33,376 nt of DNA from a bacterium (GTDB lineage Bacteria; Actinomycetota; Acidimicrobiia; Spongiisociales; UBA5794), in NCBI GenBank assembly GCA_024226255.1, contig JAAELU010000479.1, forward strand, positions 1-33,376, read 5' to 3'. Positions 7,779 through 14,387 of the stretch are shown one piece after another; the first letter of the stretch is position 1; the number at the start of each line of letters is the position of its first letter. A program made the position numbers and the translations under genes. The notes beneath the pieces were generated by a model. The model was not told the origin of the DNA, ran no database searches, and saw nothing but the letters and a program-made list of their open reading frames with translations.

Positions 7779-8400
7779 GCCCGGAGATGCCGGTTTGTCG
7801 ACGCGGCTCTTGATCGCCCGCCACGGCCAGACCGAGGGCAACGCGGCCCAAATTCATCAAGGCCGTTCCGACTCCGCATTGACCGCTGAAGGGATTGACC
7901 AAGCAGCCCGCCTCGCTACTGAACTGCGCAGGCTCTACCCAGATGCGGCCGCGGTATATGCAAGTCCAATCGGCCGCGCGTTAACGACAGCTTCGAGGGT
8001 TGCCGCCGCCTTCGGCCTGGAGCCGACCATCGAGGCGGACCTAGTCGAAGGCAGTTTCGGGGATTGGGAGGGTTCCACTCGGGAGCAGCTCGAGATCCAC
8101 GGTTTCTGGCGCAAGGCCAAGGCAGATCCAAACTACGCGGCCCCAGGGGGAGAGTCGCTACGCCAATGTGGAGAAAGGGCTGCCAGCGCATTCCGGTCGA
8201 TTGCTCGACGTCACGGGGGCGACTCGGTGATTGTCGTCACTCATCAGGGCCCGATCTGTCAAGGATCGGCGGTTCTCTTTGAAACACCGTTTCCCGGGTT
8301 TGAGTACGGGCTTGCCAATGCAGGGTTTCGTGAGGTCGTGGTCAGCAGCGATGGTGTGACCTCAGGGCATGAGTGGCGGCCAAGTCCGGTCAGCCTCTAG
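7771..8400 (+). CDS. Histidine phosphatase (phosphoglycerate mutase-like) family protein
   Basis: This is a 209-aa branch-1 histidine phosphatase that works through a phospho-histidine intermediate. ARHGQTEGN carries Arg17 and His18; the proton donor Glu93 sits in [11 protein letters not shown], and the second His158 in VVTHQGP. The short insert and GDWEG motif resemble phosphatases of the CobC/GpmB type more than true glycolytic mutase, so the substrate is open. The ATG at 7771 overlaps the last 8 bp of the dehalogenase gene; an upstream in-frame extension to 7702 would lie inside that gene and is rejected. A short GCCGG-ATT-CCGGC hairpin starts right after the stop codon. Confidence 0.9.
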   Translation: MAEPGDAGLSTRLLIARHGQTEGNAAQIHQGRSDSALTAEGIDQAARLATELRRLYPDAAAVYASPIGRALTTASRVAAAFGLEPTIEADLVEGSFGDWEGSTREQLEIHGFWRKAKADPNYAAPGGESLRQCGERAASAFRSIARRHGGDSVIVVTHQGPICQGSAVLFETPFPGFEYGLANAGFREVVVSSDGVTSGHEWRPSPVSL

Positions 8401-8492
8401 CGCCGGATTCCGGCTATCGGCATTGCACGAGTCATGGCAGGCAATGGGCTAGTCATGCTGCCTGAGTAGCAGTAAATCCACCGCATTCGAGG

Positions 8493-8498
8493 TATTCT
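8493..8498 (+). promoter_or_regulatory. Candidate -10 box (TATTCT) for the small gene at 8538
   Basis: TATTCT would start transcription near 8505, leaving a leader of about 33 nt that contains the ribosome binding site AGAGGAG (8523-8529). No clear -35 is visible. Confidence 0.4.
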
Positions 8499-8537
8499 GA
8501 GATAGCTTCCTGCCGGGCGGCGAGAGGAGACGAGATC

Positions 8538-8813
8538 ATGGGTGTTGGAAGACGTTCCCCAAGAGGACGGCATCGCAAGACAGGCCCCAAGAGCTTCACG
8601 GAGCGCATTGATACGATCACGACTCCATTGGTTCGCGTGGAGCCCATGCCCACTTTTGGTTCGGGAGTCATCGCCCCCGGGACGTCGCGGTATCAACGAA
8701 TGTCGGCGCATCTGCCGTCCGGAGTGACGCGGTTCCAAGGTATGGGTGTCCTCCCAGCCGACGCGGCCGTGGACTTGACGTCTGAAGAGCCCACTCTGGA
8801 CGCGACGGTCTAG
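8538..8813 (+). CDS. Small protein of unknown function (91 aa)
   Basis: I do not recognise this protein. It has its own candidate promoter and a good ribosome binding site (AGAGGAG, about 8 nt before the ATG). Its codons favour C or G at third positions after the first dozen, as in neighbouring genes. The N-terminus is very basic (RRSPRGRHRKTGPK), the middle is rich in Pro, Gly and Ser, and the C-terminus is acidic (LTSEEPTLDA). No membrane segment or cysteine is present. The opposite strand is also open over part of this stretch (8397-8738) but lacks a ribosome binding site. The stop is followed at once by heptad repeats. Confidence 0.6.
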   Translation: MGVGRRSPRGRHRKTGPKSFTERIDTITTPLVRVEPMPTFGSGVIAPGTSRYQRMSAHLPSGVTRFQGMGVLPADAAVDLTSEEPTLDATV

Positions 8814-8947
8814 GTCAGTAGTCAGAATTCAGTAAGGCTGATAGATGGCGTTGACACTGTGAGTTATCAGTTGTCAGTTATGAGTTACCAGTCAGAGACG
8901 CGTCGACGCTCAATTGGCAACTGGTAACTCGAAACAGGTCTTCTGAC
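8814..8947. repeat. Heptad-repeat region with inverted arms
   Basis: GTCAGTA GTCAGAA TTCAGTA begins directly after the stop codon (8814-8834). From 8862 the units run AGTTATC AGTTGTC AGTTATG AGTTACC AGTCAGA. The opposite orientation follows as TTGGCAA CTGGTAACTC and later TTCTGAC. GAGTTACCAGT (8882-8892) is the exact reverse complement of ACTGGTAACTC (8920-8930), and GTCAGAA (8821-8827) of TTCTGAC (8941-8947), so nested pairing is possible. Confidence 0.8.
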
Positions 8948-9165
8948 TCCTCACATCGGCCCTATTCGGGCCTCTGTATCAAGGAGGTTCAGACCAACGG
9001 GACGTTGCACTTGCGGCATCCCGCGGCGACAGCTTGTTGGCAGTGACGCCACCGTGCCGGGGAACGTGCCTTCGCTCTCGAGCCGCCAACAGACCTATCT
9101 CCACCTTGACTGCATGGTCTACGCCACATGCACCGAGGATGGTTCTCCGAAATGGCGGCGCCTCG
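8948..9165. other. Intergenic remainder downstream of zwf, no gene supported
   Basis: With 8814-8947 this makes a 352-bp gap. GGCCC-TATTC-GGGCC (near 8958-8972) is a short hairpin that could lie in the zwf 3' end, though no T-tract follows. An isolated AAGGAGG near 8981 has no start codon at useful spacing. A minus-strand frame ending at about 9000 encodes a CRKCNVPLV-like C-terminus with Cys pairs but has no credible start, and it is rich in rare Arg codons. No gene or RNA is called. Confidence 0.4.
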
Positions 9166-10620
9166 CTAGATGTCGCGCATCACCCACTCGCCTACCAGCC
9201 CGAGGCGCTCATCAACGACATCGGGGCCCCAACTGCCTGCTGGGTATGGCAGGACCTCAATGTCGGAAGCCTCGAGAAGTGGCGTGTATAGCGCCCAGGA
9301 TGCCTCGACCTCGTCCGAACGAACGAAGAGGGTCTGGTCACCCTCCATGACGTCGAGGATCAACGTCTGGTATGCATCCGGGATCTTCTGGAACGCCTCG
9401 TCGTAGTCAAAGTGCAATGGCTGCGACAGAAGCCGCAACGGGCTGCCCGGCGCCTTGACGTCGAATCGGATCTCAAAGCCTTCGTTTGGCTGCAGAGTGA
9501 TGACCACGACATTCTGATGGAGAGCGCACTCATCCTTGACGCCATGGAAGATGCACACTGGAGGCCTGCGGAATGTAACCGCGATCTGAGTGGTCTTGTG
9601 AGGGAGGCGCTTGCCGGAGCGCAAGAACACGGGCACCCCCTCCCATCGCCAGTTGGCAATGCTGAGCCGCATGGCGACGAACGTCGGGGTCTGTGAGGCA
9701 TCGGCCACGTCAGGATCGTCCCTGTAGCCCGGCACCGGTTGGCCGTCGATCGACCCGGCGACGTACTGGCCGTAGACAACTTGGTCGATGTCGATAGGAA
9801 GAATGGCTTCGAGGACATCGACCTTCTCGCCGCGGATATCGTCGGCTTCAAAGGCGTTGGGGGCTTCCATTGCAATGAGGCTGAGCAATTGAGTCAGGTG
9901 GTTTTGCACCATGTCGCGTAGTACTCCCGAGTTCTCGTAGTAGCCGGCTCGGCCCTCGGTGCCGAGGCTCTCCGCCACCGTGATCTCTATGGACTCAACT
10001 CGGTCACGGTTCCACGCGGACTCGAATAGGAGATTGGCGAACCGGAACGCCAAGAGGTTCTGGACAGTTTCCTTCCCGAGGTAATGGTCGATGCGATACA
10101 CCTGCTGCTCATCGAAGTAGCTGTGGATGTGGGTATTGAGCTCGCGGGCCGTGGCGAGATCGTGACCGAAGGGTTTCTCGACGACCAGTCGTGTCCAGCC
10201 CGGCCCCGAGGCGAGCCCAGCCTGACCGAGTTGCTCGATTACCGACGGGAAGGCGCCGGGAGGGAGCGCCAGGTAGAAGATCCGGTTGCCGGGAAGACCA
10301 AGGTCTGACTCGATCTGTTCGATGCGGGCACGCAGGTTCTCGAAGTCCGTTGTGCCGGCCGGTGTGGCCTCATAGAAGACCCTGCGCTGACACCAGTCCT
10401 CAACGGCCGATCCGTCGTATCCAGCGTTGTGAAGGGCTTCGTTGGTTTGCCGGCGGAAACCGTCGTCGGAGATCTCGGAACGAGACACGCCCAGCAGGTT
10501 GTGTGCGGCGACGACACCATCTTCGGTGAGCACTCGATAAATGGACGGGATGAGCTTGCGGCTCGTCAGGTCCCCGGTGGCGCCGAATATGACAAACAGA
10601 TGGGGCTCAACCGGTTGCAC
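9166..10620 (-). CDS. zwf: Glucose-6-phosphate 1-dehydrogenase
   Basis: It oxidises glucose 6-phosphate to 6-phosphogluconolactone with NAD(P)+, the first step of the oxidative pentose phosphate (or Entner-Doudoroff) route. It is full length at 484 aa. The N-terminal nucleotide-binding motif is FGATGDLTSRKL (12-23), EKPFG is at 148-152, and the substrate-binding/active-site signature RIDHYLGKE is at 176-184. The start is GTG, with ribosome binding site GGAGG 8 nt upstream (complement of 10629-10633). It stands alone: no tal, gnd, opcA or pgl lies in the window. It is divergent from the two-component operon, about 320 bp away. Confidence 0.97.
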   Translation of the reverse strand: MQPVEPHLFVIFGATGDLTSRKLIPSIYRVLTEDGVVAAHNLLGVSRSEISDDGFRRQTNEALHNAGYDGSAVEDWCQRRVFYEATPAGTTDFENLRARIEQIESDLGLPGNRIFYLALPPGAFPSVIEQLGQAGLASGPGWTRLVVEKPFGHDLATARELNTHIHSYFDEQQVYRIDHYLGKETVQNLLAFRFANLLFESAWNRDRVESIEITVAESLGTEGRAGYYENSGVLRDMVQNHLTQLLSLIAMEAPNAFEADDIRGEKVDVLEAILPIDIDQVVYGQYVAGSIDGQPVPGYRDDPDVADASQTPTFVAMRLSIANWRWEGVPVFLRSGKRLPHKTTQIAVTFRRPPVCIFHGVKDECALHQNVVVITLQPNEGFEIRFDVKAPGSPLRLLSQPLHFDYDEAFQKIPDAYQTLILDVMEGDQTLFVRSDEVEASWALYTPLLEASDIEVLPYPAGSWGPDVVDERLGLVGEWVMRDI

Positions 10621-10852
10621 CGTCTACGCCTCCGGCTTCAAGTTGTGGTCACCACACCCGTGGTGGTTTGTTCTGACGGCCTCGCAACCGGCGTTGATTG
10701 GATGCTCTGTCACTTTGGCACCCATCTCCTGAGGCGGATCATTCTGAGTTGCATTCTCTGGTTTCCTGCAGTTGGGCTCACACGGGCAACCAAAGGATGG
10801 CCGTTCCGATTCCGTGGATTCCCAGCTAAGCAGAAGCTCACGCTGACCAGGC

Positions 10853-10871
10853 GTTCTTATTCCGTTCTCAT
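10853..10871 (+). promoter_or_regulatory. Direct-repeat operator GTTCTTAT-TCC-GTTCTCAT
   Basis: Two copies of GTTCTYAT start 11 bp apart, the spacing OmpR/PhoB-type dimers use on DNA. They lie 29 bp upstream of candidate -10 TAGTCT. Nearly the same arrangement precedes the secreted-protein gene at 13137. Autoregulation by the adjacent regulator is the simplest reading. Confidence 0.6.
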
Positions 10872-10925
10872 ATGGCAATCCGAAGATCTGGCCAGGGCGT
10901 AGTCTGCCCGGCGAGGGCAGCAACT

Positions 10926-10930
10926 AGAGG
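10926..10930 (+). promoter_or_regulatory. Ribosome binding site for the response regulator
   Basis: AGAGG ends 8 nt before the ATG at 10939. The in-frame GTG at 10930 overlaps it, which argues for the ATG start. Confidence 0.6.
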
Positions 10931-10938
10931 TGACCCGA

Positions 10939-11631
10939 ATGACCGAAACACAAGGCCTGGTGCTGGTCGCTGAGGACGATCGGGCAGTACGCGATGCAAT
11001 TGAGCGGGCGTTGACCTTTGAGGGATACACGGTTGTCACAGCCCGCGACGGCGCCGAAGCGCTACAGCGCGTATTGAACGACCGCCCCGACTTGCTTCTC
11101 CTCGACGTGATGATGCCGTTGGTCGACGGATTTGAGGCATGCCGTCGCCTCCGGGCGAGTGGCAATTCGATTCCAGTCCTCATGCTCACGGCGCGCACAG
11201 AGGTGTCCGATCGTGTCGAGGGTCTGGACGCCGGCGCCGACGACTATCTCGCCAAGCCCTTTGCTCTCGAAGAACTCCTGGCCAGGATGCGAGCCCTGTT
11301 GCGCCGGTCGAGCAGCCTCAGTGGCGAGATGTTTCGAGTGGATGACCTCACGCTCGATCCGGATGCGCGGATCGTGGCGCGCAATGGTGATGAGATCCCC
11401 CTGACCAAGACCGAGTTCGATCTACTGGAGCTTCTCGTGGAGAATTCCGGGGTGGTCATGAGCCGCGAGAAGATCTACGAACACATCTGGGGGTACGACT
11501 TCGAGACGACATCGAATTCTCTCGACGTGTATATCGGCTATCTGCGTCGCAAGACCGAGGCCGACGGCCGATCGCGCATCGTCCACACCGTGCGCGGGGT
11601 TGGCTACGTCGCACGCCAGGCATCATCGTGA
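10939..11631 (+). CDS. OmpR/PhoB-family response regulator (MprA/PrrA-like)
   Basis: This 230-aa two-component regulator has an N-terminal receiver domain with acidic pocket EDD (12-14), phospho-acceptor Asp56 in LLLLDVMMP, and the conserved Lys106 in LAKPF. The C-terminal winged-helix DNA-binding domain (about 130-228) ends in the usual [10 protein letters not shown]. The start is the ATG at 10939; a GTG three codons upstream is possible. Its stop overlaps the kinase GTG (GTGA), so the pair is translationally coupled. Likely targets are its own promoter and that of the secreted gene at 13137, where the 11-bp-phased repeats occur. The closest known architecture is MprA-MprB or PrrA-PrrB of actinobacteria; orthology is not claimed. 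Confidence 0.94.
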   Translation: MTETQGLVLVAEDDRAVRDAIERALTFEGYTVVTARDGAEALQRVLNDRPDLLLLDVMMPLVDGFEACRRLRASGNSIPVLMLTARTEVSDRVEGLDAGADDYLAKPFALEELLARMRALLRRSSSLSGEMFRVDDLTLDPDARIVARNGDEIPLTKTEFDLLELLVENSGVVMSREKIYEHIWGYDFETTSNSLDVYIGYLRRKTEADGRSRIVHTVRGVGYVARQASS

Positions 11632-12983
11632 GTTTGCGTACCCGAATCGCTTTGATCGCATCGGCCGCGGTGGCGGTGGCAGTCTTGGCGATCGCCGTCA
11701 CCGTGTATCTCACAACCGAGGATCGCCTCGTTGAGGAGGTTGACCAAAGCCTCACGGATCGTCTCGGCGCTGCCCGGGCGTTTGAAGGCCTCTCGGATGA
11801 GTTGCGGGACCGCGGTGGACCGCGTGGAAGGACCGGGCCCTTTCAGGTTCCTCGTGGATTTGATGTGCTGTATGTGCAGCTCACAGCTGGCGACGGCACG
11901 GTGATCTCAGTCGGTGAAGGAGCAGTGGAGCTGCCGGTTGCTCCCGAGGGACTGCGAGCGGGTGAGACTGTCTTCACCGAGGCGACGGTCGACGGCCTTC
12001 ACCTACGGATTGCCAACGTCGACCTTGGAGGAGACCGCGGCGTTCTCCAATTGGCACGTTCTCTGTCGGAGGTTGACGCGACCTTGGCCGCCTTGACGCT
12101 GGCCTTGACACTCATCGGGGTCATCGGGGTGGGTGCTGCGGCGCTCCTGGGGCTTTTTGTGGCGCGTAGCTCGCTGCGTCCCATAGGCGAACTGACGGTC
12201 GCGGCGGAGAAGGTGGCGGCGACCAAGCTGCTTGCCGAGCGGATCGACAACGACCGCGATGATGAGCTGGGCCGGTTGGCCGGAGCTTTCAACGAGATGA
12301 TGGAGGCGCTGGAGAGCTCACGCGATCAGCAGCGCCGACTCGTGCGTGATGCCGGCCATGAATTGCGAACCCCGCTGACCGCGCTGCGGACCAACATCGA
12401 GTTACTGGCCAAGGCCGACAGCCTGCCGGACCACGATAGAAGCGCGCTCCTGGACGATCTCAGCACCGAATTGGCCGAGCTGACTGATCTCGTCAACGAG
12501 GTTGTCGAGGTGGCATCGGAGACCGAGACTGTGGAGCCAGAGTCCGAGGTCGCTCTCGAAGACGTGGCTCACGGCGTCGTCGCCAGATTCCGGCGTCGCG
12601 CCACCCAGGACGTCACCCTCCGGGTTGAGTCCCCCGCCTCCGTTGTCGGTCGGAGATCCCGACTCGAGCGCGCCTTGGGGAATCTCATTGACAATGCCAT
12701 CAAGTGGAGCCCCGCTGAGTCGGCCATCGATGTTTCGGTTGTCGGTGCGCGTGTTGTCGTGGCTGATGCGGGGCCAGGGATTGCCCCCGACGAGCTCGAA
12801 CGGGTTTGGGATCGGTTCTACCGGGCCAGCGACGCTCGCTCCCAGCCGGGTTCCGGGCTGGGGTTGGCGATCGTCAAGGAGATCGTGGACAGCCACGGCG
12901 GCGTCGTGTTCATGGAAGACAACACGCCGACCGGCCTCCGCATCGGCTTCGAACTCCCCAACGACCCGCAGCCATCCAGCTAG
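11628..12983 (+). CDS. HAMP sensor histidine kinase, partner of the preceding regulator
   Basis: This is a 451-aa membrane histidine kinase. TM1 is at about 8-29, with an extracytoplasmic sensor region at about 30-155 containing a short Arg/Gly stretch ([10 protein letters not shown]). TM2 is at about 155-178, then HAMP to about 230. The HisKA domain has phospho-acceptor His244 in [15 protein letters not shown]. The ATPase domain has N-box [11 protein letters not shown] (351-361), G1 DAGPGI (380-385), an F-box-like DRFYRA and G2 GSGLGLAIV (408-416). All catalytic motifs are intact. It starts at GTG overlapping the regulator stop. Context suggests an envelope-stress type sensor, since a secreted protein gene follows with the regulator's probable operator. 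Confidence 0.94.
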   Translation: MSLRTRIALIASAAVAVAVLAIAVTVYLTTEDRLVEEVDQSLTDRLGAARAFEGLSDELRDRGGPRGRTGPFQVPRGFDVLYVQLTAGDGTVISVGEGAVELPVAPEGLRAGETVFTEATVDGLHLRIANVDLGGDRGVLQLARSLSEVDATLAALTLALTLIGVIGVGAAALLGLFVARSSLRPIGELTVAAEKVAATKLLAERIDNDRDDELGRLAGAFNEMMEALESSRDQQRRLVRDAGHELRTPLTALRTNIELLAKADSLPDHDRSALLDDLSTELAELTDLVNEVVEVASETETVEPESEVALEDVAHGVVARFRRRATQDVTLRVESPASVVGRRSRLERALGNLIDNAIKWSPAESAIDVSVVGARVVVADAGPGIAPDELERVWDRFYRASDARSQPGSGLGLAIVKEIVDSHGGVVFMEDNTPTGLRIGFELPNDPQPSS

Positions 12984-13040
12984 GCGATAGGCGCTTGTCT
13001 CCGTGGTCGTGCTTCCGAGCAACGCCATCGGCGCCTGCGA

Positions 13041-13078
13041 TCTCACGCTTTTCTTAGTTCGGTCTCAGATACTCCTTA
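13041..13078 (+). promoter_or_regulatory. Phased TCTYA repeats upstream of the secreted-protein gene
   Basis: TCTCA (13041), TCTTA (13052) and TCTCA (13063) begin exactly 11 bp apart; CCTTA at 13074 is a degenerate fourth. The block TTTCTTAG-TTC-GGTCTCAG (13050-13068) aligns with the regulator's own promoter repeat at 10853-10871 without gaps. It is a probable binding site for the OmpR-type regulator encoded just upstream. Confidence 0.65.
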
Positions 13079-13136
13079 TGCGGGTCGCCGATTCTGACAT
13101 TGCGACCGACGACCCATCCGAAAAGGAGACAAAGAC

Positions 13137-13691
13137 ATGAAGAAGGTTCTAGCGGCCCTGGCGGCCTCAGGAGTTCTTGTTGCGGGTGGCTTTGCCACAG
13201 CTGCAGTGAGCGCTCCCACGTCGGCCATTGCCCAGGAAACGACTGATGAGTCCACCGCAACCACTGACGACGTTGTCCGCCCCGAGCGCGGTGCGATTCT
13301 CGAGGAAGTGCTCGACCAACTCGTTGCCGACGGCGTCATCACCGACGCTCAGGCAACGCAGATCGCCGACGCACTCGAAGCCAAGCACGATGAGCTTCGT
13401 GAGGAGTTCGGGGATCGACGCGGTGGCCACGGTTTCCGCGGCGGTGGTGATCACCGCGGATTGATGGATGCCCTTGAAGACGGCGTCATCGATGCCGACG
13501 AGCTGGCCGAACTTCCCGAGGGCCATCCGTTGACGGACCCGGACGGTCCGGCGGCTCAGTACCTCGACGACGGTCAGCTGACACAAGAAGAGCTCGAGCA
13601 GATGCGTGCCGAGTTCGGTTCCCAGCGCGGTCCTCGTGGCCATGGCTTCGGCGGCCCTGCTCCGAGTGAGGAGGCATCAGCCAGCGCGTAA
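13137..13691 (+). CDS. Secreted acidic protein with three degenerate DG repeats
   Basis: The function is unknown. The 184-aa protein has a clear signal peptide: KK, then a hydrophobic Ala/Leu/Val run, with cleavage probably near AIAQE (about residue 35). The mature part is acidic with Gly/Arg/His-rich linkers (RRGGHGFRGGGDHRG). Three related helical segments are visible: LVADGVITDAQATQI, LEDGVIDADELAEL and LDDGQLTQEELEQM, of the form L-x-D-G-x-I/L-T/D-x-x-E/Q-L. They recall EF-hand loops but lack full calcium ligands, and also the short repeats of secreted YckD/DUF2680-like proteins. AAGGAG lies 8 nt before the ATG. Position and promoter repeats tie it to the two-component system just upstream. 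Confidence 0.85.
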   Translation: MKKVLAALAASGVLVAGGFATAAVSAPTSAIAQETTDESTATTDDVVRPERGAILEEVLDQLVADGVITDAQATQIADALEAKHDELREEFGDRRGGHGFRGGGDHRGLMDALEDGVIDADELAELPEGHPLTDPDGPAAQYLDDGQLTQEELEQMRAEFGSQRGPRGHGFGGPAPSEEASASA

Positions 13692-13694
13692 CAC

Positions 13695-13718
13695 TTCGAG
13701 GGATTAGCTCCCCTCGAA
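13695..13718 (+). terminator. Hairpin after the secreted-protein gene
   Basis: TTCGAGGG (13695-13702) pairs perfectly with CCCTCGAA (13711-13718) around an 8-nt loop and begins 3 nt after the stop. No T-tract follows, so it may be an mRNA-end stabiliser or a weak terminator. Confidence 0.5.
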
Positions 13719-13808
13719 CCGATCCCAGGGTCACCGACCTTCGGCTCGGACATGGCTCTAACACGGTGGGACTCCCTCCCTCTCCCGACTGATGGAGCCA
13801 GACCAGAC

Positions 13809-13836
13809 CGATGCCCTCCCTTCGGGGTGGGCATCG
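13809..13836 (+). terminator. Strong TTCG-loop hairpin, likely terminator
   Basis: CGATGCCC (13809-13816) pairs with GGGCATCG (13829-13836); inside it CCC pairs with GGG around a TTCG tetraloop, with one T-T mismatch. TGTCGTTT follows on the plus strand. It sits between the convergent secreted-protein and DUF1992 genes and could end transcription from either side. Confidence 0.65.
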
Positions 13837-13842
13837 TGTCGT

Positions 13843-14190
13843 TTAGTGCCTCCACTCTCCGTGGATGATTACCGAATCTACGTCGAATACGGGGAGCTGC
13901 TGGGCCGTTTCGAGCTTCCGATTGACCTCGCGGATGGCCGCCAGAATCTGCTCGAGACGACCACGTGCAAGGGGCGGAGCCAGGGCGAGGGCGGCATCGA
14001 CATCGTCTGCCATCCGAGATCGCAACACCTTGGAGTCTCGCAGCGCAGCATCGCTCTGCACCCACCGCGCGGCCCACCAAGTTGGTGAATACTCGATGCC
14101 AATGTCGGCGATCGGTTGCCCGCTGCCCGGCAAATCGTCGAAGTACCCCTCGCCGGCGGCTTTCTCGAGATGTTTCTCAACCCAGCTCAC
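13843..14190 (-). CDS. DUF1992 (DnaJ-homologue subfamily C member 28-type) domain protein
   Basis: The biochemical function is unknown. The 115-aa protein has the DUF1992 pattern: an N-terminal helix WVEKHLEKAAGEGYFDDLPGSGQPI with the conserved G-x-F-D-D-L-P-G-x-G-x-P core, followed by a helical region with ILAAIREVNRKLE. No membrane segment or signal peptide is present. The start is GTG with TAACAT 6 nt upstream and no Shine-Dalgarno, so it is probably leaderless. It is divergent from glycerate kinase, with heptad repeats and palindromes between the two promoters. Confidence 0.85.
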   Translation of the reverse strand: MSWVEKHLEKAAGEGYFDDLPGSGQPIADIGIEYSPTWWAARWVQSDAALRDSKVLRSRMADDVDAALALAPPLARGRLEQILAAIREVNRKLETAQQLPVFDVDSVIIHGEWRH

Positions 14191-14196
14191 ACAACG

Positions 14197-14202
14197 ATGT
14201 TA
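14197..14202 (-). promoter_or_regulatory. Candidate -10 box (TAACAT) for the DUF1992 gene
   Basis: On the minus strand TAACAT ends 6 nt before the GTG at 14190, leaderless spacing. Confidence 0.45.
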
Positions 14203-14230
14203 TCCGACTTCCTAGAGGCGAGGTGTTCGG

Positions 14231-14286
14231 TTGCCAGTTGCCAGTTGCCAGTTGCCAGTTATCAGTTACCAGTTACCAGTTATCTG
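14231..14286. repeat. Heptad array, TTGCCAG/TTACCAG type
   Basis: Exactly eight 7-nt units: four TTGCCAG, TTATCAG, two TTACCAG and TTATCTG. The unit is the reverse complement, with rotation, of the array at 127-213. Confidence 0.9.
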
Positions 14287-14309
14287 GCACCCTGCCCCTA
14301 CCGCCTCCC

Positions 14310-14350
14310 GGAGCTGCGCAGCAGCTCCCAAGGAACGCCGCAGGCGTTCC
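14310..14350. repeat. Two perfect palindromes with GCA loops
   Basis: GGAGCTGC-GCA-GCAGCTCC (14310-14328) and GGAACGCC-GCA-GGCGTTCC (14332-14350) are perfect 8-bp stems with the same GCA triloop, 3 nt apart. CCCAAGGAACG across the junction recurs at 31390-31399, where the second stem again has GGAAC...GTTCC arms of different sequence. Confidence 0.85.
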
Positions 14351-14352
14351 CC

Positions 14353-14373
14353 ACATCTCACATCTCACATCTG
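14353..14373. repeat. Short heptad array ACATCTC x3
   Basis: ACATCTC ACATCTC ACATCTG, three 7-nt units, lies directly after the palindromes and just before the candidate glycerate kinase promoter. Confidence 0.75.
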
Positions 14374-14375
14374 AG

Positions 14376-14381
14376 TACCGT
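14376..14381 (+). promoter_or_regulatory. Candidate -10 box (TACCGT) for glycerate kinase
   Basis: TACCGT ends 6 nt before the in-frame GTG at 14388. No Shine-Dalgarno precedes this GTG or the ATGs at 14409 and 14412, so leaderless initiation at 14388 is the best-supported start. Confidence 0.5.
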
Positions 14382-14387
14382 TGCCTC

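Larger units (their letters stand above)
10621..10938. other. Divergent intergenic region zwf / response regulator
   Basis: About 320 bp without a gene. It holds the zwf ribosome binding site (10629-10633), a CACCAC-ACCC-GTGGTG hairpin (10650-10665) upstream of zwf, the 11-bp-phased direct repeat at 10853-10871, and a candidate -10 box TAGTCT (10900-10905) for the regulator operon. Nothing else is recognised. Confidence 0.55.

Noticed and set aside
8397-8738. Minus-strand 113-aa frame overlapping the small plus-strand gene
   Set aside because: No ribosome binding site, and a long overlap with a frame that has a better start and codon pattern.
8993-9165. Minus-strand frame ending CRKCNVPLV, a possible small zinc-ribbon protein
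   Set aside because: No start codon with a ribosome binding site or leaderless box, many AGA/AGG/CGA codons, and only two Cys pairs of uneven spacing. Kept as an open question in the intergenic entry.
10650-10675. CACCAC/GTGGTG hairpin followed by GTTTGTT as a terminator
   Set aside because: It would act on the plus strand, but no plus-strand gene lies upstream; it sits in front of zwf.
13965-14387. Upstream extension of glycerate kinase
   Set aside because: It would cross the DUF1992 gene, the heptads and the palindromes. A leaderless -10 box fits GTG 14388.
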